Below, in pieces: positions 1-8,467 of a stretch of 64,000 nt of DNA. The stretch's first letter is position 1. Each line of letters starts with the position of its first letter. The notes under the pieces are model-generated. The model had not been told where the DNA came from. It saw only the letters and a list, made by a program, of their open reading frames with translations, and searched no databases. Source of the DNA: Unio delphinus. Its lineage: Eukaryota; Mollusca; Bivalvia; Unionida; Unionidae. The stretch lies in the NCBI GenBank assembly GCA_029339505.1, contig JAQISU010000233.1, forward strand, positions 5,628,001 to 5,692,000, read 5' to 3'. The translations under genes and the position numbers were made by a program.

Positions 1-172
1 ATTTGGATTTGTATATCGGGAATTGTACAGTAGGCACATTCCCATTTGGATTTGTATATCAGGATTTGTACAGTAGGCACATTCCCATTTGGATTTGTAT
101 ATCGGGATTTGTACAGTAGGCACATTCCCATTTGGATTTGCGTATCGGGATTTGTACAAAAGGCACATTCCC
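1..172. repeat. 43-bp tandem repeat, four copies at the window edge
   Basis: Four consecutive 43-bp units start at 1, 44, 87 and 130, each opening with ATTTGGATTTG and closing with GGCACATTCCC. The first three are nearly identical and the fourth carries a few changes, as expected at the end of an array. The array is cut by the window edge and probably continues to the left. A short open frame at 89-346 partly overlaps it and is not considered a gene. Confidence 0.95.
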
Positions 173-1106
173 ATGGCTGCTAGTATTGACATGATATTGT
201 TTTCTTGGCACAGAACTAGTGTCTTACACGTTAGTGTTTTATCTTTGATTGTAACGTCATTCTTCTCTCATTGGTATTATATCTTACTAATGTTGAGTCC
301 TTTTTGTATTTGCTCCTTGAATTCGTCCCCACGTTTGAGTTTATAGTTTTTCGGACCACCTGGTGAACTTTTAACAACACATGATCTTGTTTGACTAAAC
401 ACATTCACGCGATTTGCAATATCGAACTTGTCCATCTACATTATCCTTCATGGACTTATGCCAATTATTGCTCTTAAACAAATATTAAGATCTTTGATTT
501 TATATTTATTTCCTCAGTTATTTAAATATAAATGTGTGACCTTATTATCATCCACGCATATTAGTTTTTTTTGCATATTTCAGAGTCAGACGCCTACAGT
601 ATTTCTTCAAAAGAAAACGTTCCTCATTGTGTAAAGTACAGTTGATATAAAATGAAGAGTATGTGAAATTTAGTAAGTTATTTCAGAGGGAATATACAGA
701 GATAACTGTTAAGTATTGAACACATAACATGAAATGACTGATGAAAGAGAAATCGAGTAGAAATCGTAGTTAGTATATAACTGATGGTCAATTTCAGATG
801 TTATAACCATCATTGAGACATGTTTGAATAGCATATTCTTCAGTTAGACAGTTTAAAAAATGAACTGAAACATAGTGTTTCAATCAGACAGCTAAATCAT
901 AGTAAAAAAAAATTGAGAAATATATGCCCTGTTTCATATGATGGCTTGAAACGGATGAAGGCTATTTAGAGAATAGTTTCTGGCTGTACGGGAATAATCC
1001 AACATTGAGCAGGTATCACAAGAATCGCTATGTCGGCAATTGTTCATTTCAGTTGATTCTGTGGTTTGTTATAGACGTTTCCTAGTGGTATGCAATAGGC
1101 TGGACC
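173..1106. other. AT-rich intergenic stretch, no gene seen
   Basis: Both strands were read for this interval. Only short open frames are present (such as 428-634), with no recognisable protein motif. No RNA gene or repeat unit was recognised. Confidence 0.6.
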
Positions 1107-1878
1107 GGACCTTTCAATTGTTTATGTGGTATATGAGTGGCTAAACGTATGATTTCAATTGTTTGCTACGCTATGTGATAAAGTAAATCTAGGACAATTC
1201 AATTGTTTGCTACGCTATGTGATAAAGTAAATCTAGGACAATTCAATTGTTTGCTACGCTATGTGATAAAGTAAATCTAGGACAATTCAATTGTTTGCTA
1301 TGCTATGTGATAAAGTAAATCTAGGAAAATTCAATTGTTTGCTACGCTATGTGATAAAGTAAATCTAGGACAATTCAATTGTTTGCTACGCTATGTGATA
1401 AAATAAATCTAGGACAATTCAATTGTTTGCTACGGTGTAAGATAGACTAGACCTAAAACATTTAATTTTGTTTCTGTGGTATGTGATATACTAGACTTAA
1501 GACATTTCATTTTGTTTCTATGGTATGTGATAGACTAGACCTAGGACATTTCAGTTGTGTGCAATGAAATGTGATAGACTAGACCTAAGACATTTCATTT
1601 TTTTCTGTGGTATGTGATATACTAGACTTAAGACATTTCCTTTTGTTTATATGGTATGTGATAGACTAGACCTAGGACATTTCAGTTGTGTGCAATGAAA
1701 TGTGATAGACTAGACCTAAGACATTTCATTTTTTGTTCTGTGGTATGTGATATACTAGAACTAGGACATTTCAGTTGTGTGCTTCGGTGTGTGATAGACT
1801 AGATCTAAGACATTTCCTTTGTTTCTCTTGTATGTGATAGACTAGACCTAGCACATTTCAGTTGCTTGCTATATCTCT
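1107..1878. repeat. 44-bp satellite with diverged flank and higher-order period
   Basis: The core at 1156-1435 holds about 6.4 near-identical 44-bp units beginning CAATTGTTTGCTACGC and containing GATAAAGTAAATCTAGGACA. To the right (about 1436-1878) the same unit continues in diverged form, reading GTGATAGACTAGACCTA where the core has the AAGTAAATCTAGG part. Within that flank a block starting CAGTTGTGTGCAATG recurs at 1552 and 1683, so three units form a roughly 131-bp higher-order repeat. Degenerate units also precede the core. The homogeneous centre and older edges fit expansion from within. Confidence 0.9.
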
Positions 1879-2371
1879 TCAGTGTCATTGTGATAAATGT
1901 CCAGTGTCATGCCGAATATCAGTCAGTGACGTCACTAGTAGTCAATGATTGCGGTTTATGTTTCTTACGCATATATACGTACTAATTACTTAAACTCAGT
2001 CTATGGGAGATTAATATTTGCACGCTACCATCCAGTAGACAGAGTTCATATTATCATTTATTAAACTGACATACTAGTATATAAAAATGATTTTAAAAAC
2101 CTTTACTATGACTTTCGTCTAGACCCAACTGTAACTTGTGAACTTATCACACATCAAATTTAAAAATAGCTGTTGTCATAAGGTAATACTTGAAAGGTGT
2201 TTCAGGTTATGCCATTGTAATTAAACCATGTGTTTCGCGTTTGGCTAGATACAGGCTGCGTTAAGGGGCTGCTGAGCTCAAGAAGGCTTACCACGCTTCG
2301 CTTGACATACGATTTCATCAAACAAAACCTGTATTTATTTGGGACAATAAACACTCGATGGGTTTTACTTT
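1879..2371. other. Intergenic stretch left of the retrotransposon, no gene seen
   Basis: No recognisable coding or RNA feature. It ends in the 4-bp target site CTTT (2368-2371), which is repeated at 8468-8471 beyond the retrotransposon. Confidence 0.6.
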
Positions 2372-3178
2372 TGTTACGTGCTTAGGCTCGAATAAGCAGC
2401 AACACACAAAGAGTGAAAACTAACAAGCTTGTATAACTTGAACAATGAATTTATTAAGTACAATTATTTTCATAAAATAAATAAACTTACGGTTTTAGAG
2501 AATCAAATCCAACATTAATCCAATATAGAATTCACAATAATAATTCACTAATGGAATTGCAAGAGTCCTGATAAATAAATGTTCTAATAGTTCCAGGTTC
2601 GAATCTTGACGATGTAATCCAAAATGGCTGACAATGTCACGTGATGCAGTTCTTGTTTTATAACCATCCAAATGAATTATGAGCACATGTTTTCTCCTCC
2701 AAATAGATAAATAAATCTTCTTTCTTCAATGAATTGACACAATGTCCAGAACAAGATAATTATAACTCAAACAAAACTATTAACTTTACAGCCCAGAGAT
2801 TCTACTGAATGTCTCTTCCAGTACACTGATTAAAATACCCTTTTCTAATGTAAACAAGTGATCACGTGATTTTCTAGAAAGTCAAAGAAAGACGAGTTAC
2901 CTTCACTAAATCACGTACTCTAGATATTTCCTACACCCAAGAACTAAAAATAAACAGTTGTCCTTGAAATTAACCAATTGTTTTAAAGGCCTGTTTATCA
3001 ATCTGAGGCAAGGTCAGACAATGAGGTAAATAAGCCAAGGTCAGCCTATTTACAACTAGAGTATAGGTCAGCTTGAATGTTCTAGAAAAAATCTCCCAAT
3101 TAATGAATATTAAACCCTAAATGACAAATTTGGATTTAACAATAAAAAATAAATAAATTAAATCCAATAGCCGTAACA
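2372..3178 (-). repeat. 3' LTR of the Gmr1-like element
   Basis: 807-bp direct repeat of 7663-8467, about 98.5% identical by eye. It is the downstream LTR because the element reads on the - strand. A 63-codon open frame at 2495-2686 recurs in the other LTR and is a chance frame of the repeat, not a gene. Confidence 0.95.
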
Positions 3179-3187
3179 CCTTCCCCC
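3179..3187 (-). other. Polypurine tract of the retrotransposon
   Basis: On the - strand GGGGGAAGG lies directly against the start of the 3' LTR (TGTTACG). This is the expected position for the plus-strand primer of an LTR retroelement. Confidence 0.8.
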
Positions 3188-3299
3188 ATAAAATAAAAAG
3201 AAAGGTTTATATGATAAAACTTTCTTTTTATCACAAACCAATTTACATCTGAGGTTAAAAGAACTAGTATAAATTACACAATATAATAAATTGTTATAC

Positions 3300-4011
3300 A
3301 CAGGAAAAACGTCTGCAATTATATTATCAAGAAATAGCCTCAACCTTTTAACTTGTCCATGTCCCACAAAATGTCTTAAGAAAAACACTCTAGCAGGGCA
3401 GAACTCACTTTTAAATAAATTAATAGTCAGACATGCATTAGTGAGTCTGTCAAAATTTTTTCCAATTGTTGCTAGATGTTCTCTCTAGGTGTCGTTGTAG
3501 ATGATGACGTCACAATTTTCTAGACCAGAGATGGTCATTTTTATGAGACGTTGAATTGGACTTTCTTTATATTGGTCGAGTCCATTTGGAGTCACAATAT
3601 TGACATTTCCTTTGCTTTTTCCGTAGTGGAATCTTCCAAAATCCTTTCAGAAGGTCAAAATTTGGTGAAATACCTGGCATTCCCAATTTATCAATAGTCA
3701 ATTCTTGGTAATGGGAATGAATCTGTTTTTGTCACTCTGTTCACCTTCCTTTAATCAGTGCACATACGGAAAGTTGTATCTGGTTTTGGAACAAGTATGT
3801 ATGGCGAACTCCAATCACTTTTACTGGGCTCAATAAAATCATTCTCCAGCAAATACTGAATATCCTTTTTCAAGTATTCCTGTTTGAGTGGACTCGTCCA
3901 GCATGGATGCTGTTTGGAATTTTCAATTTCAACGTCATGAAAATTTTTGTTTGTCCTTATAAGAATATCTGGACATAAGTGCTCATATAATAACAATAAC
4001 TTTCGGTTCAT
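3300..4011 (-). pseudogene. Reverse transcriptase (plus RNase H end remnant), broken
   Basis: The open part (3751-4011) holds the RT entry region of gypsy elements: YLLENDFIEPSKSDWSSPYI followed by a VPKPD and CTD block, then a stop at CTD. Beyond the stop the family can still be followed in shifting frames: a K-V-N stretch with TKTDSFPLPRID, a palm FDLLKGFW block, then near 3540-3486 the region that should contain the Y-x-D-D catalytic box. There the reading passes from ENCDV straight to IIYNDT, so the box is absent. A later open piece (158 to 388 of the 3 kb mark, i.e. 3158-3388) gives the RT end (GHGQVK) joined almost directly to DNIIADVFPV, which resembles the very end of RNase H. The RT connection and nearly all RNase H are therefore missing. 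Confidence 0.85.
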
Positions 4012-4236
4012 TTCTTTTTTGCACTTGCAAATGTGAAAGTTTCTGGTCTAGATTTTTCATAATTTCTGAATTCCAACAATTTGTCGCTCCAATGTCAGTA
4101 AAATCCGATGATATTCCTTCACTATGTGGGACAGGTACCACTAAATTAATTATATATTTAACATGGCTATCTCTTTCAGTATACTGGTACTCCTATAATT
4201 TATTTAGATCCCAGGAGCACTAATACTATAATTTAA

Positions 4237-5631
4237 CTAATTAATTTTCTTCTTAGCTTTATAAGGGCCGTAATATCTAATTTGAAGTAAAGTAAGAAGA
4301 ATGAACAAGAGTAACACAACTCCATTATCAGACTCAAAAGTTCTTTCCCTTGTAGTTCTTTCAACCCATAGTTTCATTTTTAACTTGAATTGCTGAATTG
4401 GGCATTCATTCATAACTTGCTGGAAAATTCCAGACATGAAGTTTGAACCTTGATCAAACTGAATAGATTTGGGAAGGCCATACTGAGTAAAAAACTATAT
4501 CAAAGCTTTTACTGTTTTATATTTTATATTCCTCAACGGAATAGCCTCTGAAAACCTTGTTGACGCACACATAATGGTCAACAGGTATTGGTTATTTGAC
4601 ATGGTCTTAGGTAAGGGATCTACACAATCTGCCATAATTCTACCAAATGATTCGTCAAAGGCAGGAATAGGTTGCAGATGAGCCTTAGGTATTTTCTGAT
4701 TGGTTTTTCCTACCATTTGACAAGTATGACAAGATCTACAGTATTTGGCAACATCACTTTTGATTTTTGGCCGATAGAAGTGAGTTAAGATCTTGTGATA
4801 CATTTTATTAATCCCTAAATGACCAGCCAAAAGAGTTTCATAGGCCAAATTAAGTATTTCCTGTCTGTAAGGTTTTGGAACTACTATTTGATAGTTCACT
4901 GACCACTCATCACCAACAGGTACCTCGGAAGGTCTCCATTTTCTCATAAGAATTCCATTTTTAATGAAATAACAGACAGGAACTTCAGTGACTTCAGTCT
5001 CATTTATGACCCTTTGAAACAAACAGGAGATCTCAGGATCTTTTTCCTGTTCGACGACAAGTGACTGTCGTTTATCACCTTGATTAAGAGAATGACTTTT
5101 TAAAAGAGGATCACTATGATCAATACCTTTTGATTGATCTAAACCAAGAATAAAAGTGACCTCATCAAAAACCTGACCTATACAAGGGTCAGTTGAAGGA
5201 ATGCTGCCTTCTGTAACATCATTCTCAAATTCATCACCCTGATTAAAATAAAGAGAATGAGTTGTTAAAAGAGGATCACTATGATCAATACTTTCTGATT
5301 GATCTAAACAAGAAGTAAATGTGACCTCATCAAAAGCCTGACCTATACATATGTTAGCCAAGGGAATACTGCCCGTTTCAACTTCATTCTCAAGAGCTTT
5401 CTTTGCCATAGCTCTAGTAACTGTACAGGCTTGAAATTTATCAGGGATTTCTTTTTCAATTGGATCAACTTTCTGATGCAAATTAGGCTTTTCAGTTACA
5501 AGTGGATTAACCACAACCTTGTCCCCAGCTAAGTCGTTGCCTAGCAATAAATCAATCCCCTCTACGGGTAAAACCGAGACCGTTCCGATTGTCACAATCC
5601 TGACACTAAGACTGATGACAAATTTACACAA
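4237..5631 (-). pseudogene. Protease C-terminus and integrase, one reading frame with stop and deletion
   Basis: The long open frame (4495-5631, 378 codons) begins in the end of the protease (GIDLLLGNDLAG), passes a roughly 150-residue linker containing a twice-repeated acidic block of about 60 residues, and enters integrase. The zinc domain retains the AGHLGINK segment and the SCHTCQ pair of cysteines, but the position that is the first zinc-binding histidine in relatives reads tyrosine (LAYETLLAGH). The core keeps the first aspartate (ADCVDPLPKT). A TAG stop follows KALI. After it the same frame runs on through the second-aspartate block FDQGSNF, then jumps from PIQQFK to LKMKLW, removing roughly 100 residues with the catalytic glutamate. 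The frame ends in RYYGPYKAKKKIN, the GPY/F module typical of gypsy integrases. Confidence 0.88.
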
Positions 5632-5765
5632 TGGAGAGGAACATTAACAACGCCGCACTCTACTCCCTGAATAAGAACACTTTCATTAGAAGAAGACTTC
5701 TCAGAAAAAGGCAAAGTACCTGATAATTAAAGACTCTGAGAAACTCCTGTGTCCCTTAAAATTTT
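5515..5765 (-). pseudogene. Retropepsin-type aspartic protease, interrupted
   Basis: The active-site triplet D-T-G (codons at 5745-5753) appears at the end of the gag frame in the context ILRDTGVSQSL. A TAA stop follows at 5727-5729, after which the same frame continues for about 40 codons in protease-like sequence before a frameshift moves it to the frame of the protease end (GNDLAG, about 5523-5540). One stop and one frameshift therefore disable an otherwise complete domain. Relatives process Gag-Pol with this enzyme. Confidence 0.75.
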
Positions 5766-6800
5766 AATAGGGGTGGGATTGGCTGAATCACCCAAGAGTG
5801 ATATAGAACCCTTCGATATGAATGGTTCATAATTCTCCATATCAAAATCAGACTGGGATTTATTAGACCCAACAAATGTATTGCTTTCAATACATGACTG
5901 TGACTTTGACCTCTTGGAAATAAGAGCATTTGGAACAGGTCTATCTTGATTCTGATGCCTATTTTTCAACTTGTAGCAATCAGAAATAAAGTGTCCTTTT
6001 TTCTTGCAAAAGTTACACGTCGGAAGAGACAAGGATCCAGAATCAAACTTCTCTGAAGTCTGATTTTTGAAAGTTGTGTTAGTTTGAGTTTTAGAAGGGC
6101 TTGAATTAGGCGGAAATACTTTTCTGCCATTAAATTGTTGAGTAGAAGTCTTGTTAGCAAAAGGAACTTTATGTGTCAAAGAATATTCGTCAGCAGCTCG
6201 AGCAGCATCTTCCAAGGTTTCAATCTGATGCTCATCAAGATAGGTTTTAACATCATTATGGACACAGTTTTTGAACTCTTCAATTAATATAATTTGCTTG
6301 AGATTTTGATAATCTTGCTCGACTTTCTTGGCTAAACACCATCTATCAAACAACTGCTCTTTTTGTCTAGCAAATTCGACATGAGTTTGTCCAGCTTCTT
6401 TTCTGTAATTTCTAAATTTTTGCCTATAAGCTTCAGGAACTAACTCATTACTTTTTAAAATGCATTCTTTAACTACATCATAGTCACTACTTTGATGAAC
6501 AGACAGTGAAGTGTAAATCTCGCTAGCCTTACCAGTAAGTACACATTGTAGTAACTGAGTCCAATTCTCTCTTCGCCACTTTAAATTTTCTGCAACTTTT
6601 TCAAAAAGAATGAAATATTTGTCTACTTCTTTTTCTTTGAAAGGGGGCACTAATCTAATATTCCTTGCTAAATCAAAATTTTGATTTGAAGTATGATGGT
6701 GATTCTCATTTGCCAGCTCTAATTCTTTCATTTTACACTGATATTCCCTTTCTTCCTTCTCTCTCTCTCTCTCTCTCTCGTTCAATTTGTTTTTCTTGTA

Positions 6801-6861
<61 letters not shown>

Positions 6862-6975
6862 TCAAATTGTAATTGTCTTTCTTTCTCCCTTTCCTGAAAT
6901 TCCAGCTTCTTAAACTCTAATTCCCTCTCTCTCTCCTCTTTTTCAGATTGTAATTGTCTTTCTTTCTCCCTTTCT

Positions 6976-7034
<59 letters not shown>

Positions 7035-7094
7035 CAGCATCTGCTCTTTTTGTAATTCAATTTGTTTTTCTTTCTCCTCTCTCTCAATTTGCAT
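5727..7094 (-). CDS. Gag polyprotein main frame with zinc knuckle and start of protease
   Basis: 455-codon open frame on the - strand. Residues 1-135 are a charged coiled-coil-like region dominated by Glu-Arg repeats encoded by (CT)n/(GA)n microsatellite. Residues about 150-300 are a helical capsid-like region (LVPEAYRQKFRNY, then FDRWCLAKKV) resembling the Gmr1-like capsid part from which vertebrate SCAN domains are thought to derive. Around residue 375 lies a nucleocapsid zinc knuckle, CNFCKKKGHFISDC (C-x2-C-x4-H-x4-C). The frame ends inside the protease just after D-T-G. The N-terminal part of gag lies in another frame upstream (7323-7532), so this is a broken gag, though its capsid-nucleocapsid section is open. 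Confidence 0.88.
6759..7030 (-). repeat. (CT)n microsatellites inside gag, coding for poly Glu-Arg
   Basis: Three (CT)n runs at about 6760-6779, 6807-6854 and 6979-7030 lie within the gag frame. Read on the - strand they are (GA)n and give alternating Glu-Arg. Between and around them non-repetitive charged sequence (EKEERE, KEREKER types) shows the same bias, so the microsatellite grew out of an existing coiled-coil segment. Confidence 0.9.
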
Positions 7095-7532
7095 TTGCTC
7101 TTTTTGTAATTCAATTTGCCTCTCTTTCTCCTCTTTCTCTCTATCATATTGTAATTGCTTTTCTTTCTCTCTTTCCTGTCTCTCTTTCTCCTTTTCCTGA
7201 AATTCCAGTTTTTTAAACTCTAATTCACTCTCTCTCTCTGAAATTCCAGCTTCTTCAACTCTAATTCCATCTTGAATTTTAATTCTAATTCCTTCAGTTT
7301 AATGTCAGAGTCTGGTGTATACTTACTGACTGGAATCAAAGCACTTTGTTCCAAAACATCTTGTTCTACCAAATATTAAACCAAAATTTTTTTGATATCT
7401 TGTTTCGTTAAAGAAGCCTTCACTTCGGAAAGATCGTATTTTTTTGGCAAATTGAACTAACTCATCTTTTTTGAAAAAATCTAATTGCTCCTGGGTAGGA
7501 TTAGAAAGAAATATTTTTACCTTATATGTCAT
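7095..7532 (-). pseudogene. Gag N-terminus, frameshifted from the main gag frame
   Basis: An ATG-started frame at 7323-7532 gives FLSNPTQEQLDFFKKDELVQ, the kind of short helical N-terminus found at the start of gag in this retroelement group. It leaves the frame around 7390-7440 near a run of T on the + strand. The region to 7094 continues the charged coiled-coil composition in mixed frames. It lies about 130 bp inside the 5' LTR, as expected for a gag start. Confidence 0.65.
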
Positions 7533-7662
7533 TTTGATACAAGCGTGTCAGTCTCACTAAATATTTAAAATTTTCAAAAACTAGGGGAAATTCAAATTTA
7601 AATTCAAATTTATTTCAATCTCAATCTCAATCTCAATCCCGAGACGATAGCCACCAATTCTA
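7533..7662 (-). other. Untranslated leader with presumed primer-binding site
   Basis: This is the space between the 5' LTR and gag on the - strand. The primer-binding site should lie in the bases touching the LTR (about 7642-7662), which read TAGAATTGGTGGCTATCGTC on the - strand. I cannot assign a tRNA by eye. A CAATCT hexamer repeat (about 7615-7640, + strand) lies beside it. Confidence 0.5.
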
Positions 7663-8467
7663 TGTTACGTGCTTAGGCTCGAATAAGCAGCAACACACAA
7701 AGAGTGAAAACTAACAAGCTTGTATAACTTGAACAATGAATTTATTAAGTACAATTATTTTCATAAAATAAATAAACTTACGGTTTTAGAGAATCAAATC
7801 CAACATTAATCCAATATAGAATTCACAATAATAATTCACTAATGGAATTGCAAGAGTCCTGATAAATAAATGTTCTAATAGTTCCAGGTTCGAATCTTGA
7901 CGATGTAATCCAAAATGGCTGACAATGTCACGTGATGCAGTTCTTGTTTTATAATCATCCAAATGAATTATGAGCACATGTTTTCTCCTCCAAATAGATA
8001 AATAAATCTTCTTTCTTCAATGAATTGACACAATGTCCAGAACAAGATAATTATAACTCAAACACAACTATTAACTTTACAGCCCAGAGATTCTACTGAA
8101 TCTCTCTTCCAGTACACTGATTAAAATACACTTTTCTAATGTAAACAAGTGATCACGTGATTTTCTAGAAAGTCAAAGAAAGACGAGTTACCTTCACTAA
8201 ATCACGTACTCTATATTTCCTACACCCAAGAACTAAAAATAAACAGTTGTCCTTGAAATTAACCAATTGTTTTAAAGGCCTGTTTATCAATCTGAAGCAA
8301 GGTCAGACAATAAGTTAAATAAGCCAAGGTCAGCCTGTTTACAACTAGAGTCTAGGTCAGCTTGAATTTTCTAGAAAAAATCTCCCAATTAATGAATATT
8401 AAACCCTAAATGACAAATTTGGATTTAACAATAAAAATTAAATAAATTAAATCCAATAGCCGTAACA
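7663..8467 (-). repeat. 5' LTR of the Gmr1-like element
   Basis: 805-bp copy of 2372-3178. Differences from it are scattered single substitutions and one 2-bp indel, with no large change. On the - strand an AATAAA polyadenylation-type hexamer (TTTATT at 7741-7746 on +) lies near its 3' side. Transcription of the element would begin in this LTR. Confidence 0.95.

Larger units (their letters stand above)
2372..8467 (-). mobile_element. Gmr1-like Ty3/gypsy LTR retrotransposon, defective
   Basis: Complete LTR-to-LTR element of about 6.1 kb on the - strand. The LTRs (2372-3178 and 7663-8467) start TGTTACG and end CGTAACA, a perfect terminal inverted repeat, and the insertion is flanked by CTTT on both sides. 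Read on the - strand the body gives gag (7532-5730), protease (5765-5515), integrase (about 5050-4237), reverse transcriptase (4011-3370) and an RNase H end remnant (about 3330), then a polypurine tract. Integrase upstream of RT is the Ty1/copia-like order, but the sequences are of Ty3/gypsy type, with a GPY motif after the integrase and a gypsy-style RT. The Gmr1-like group is known for this combination. Every coding domain is damaged, so the copy cannot be autonomous. The LTRs differ at about 12 bases plus one 2-bp indel, which points to recent insertion. Confidence 0.93.

Noticed and set aside
2495..2686. 63-codon frame repeated at 7786-7977
   Set aside because: It lies in both LTRs at the same place and has no family; it is a chance frame, not a duplicated gene.
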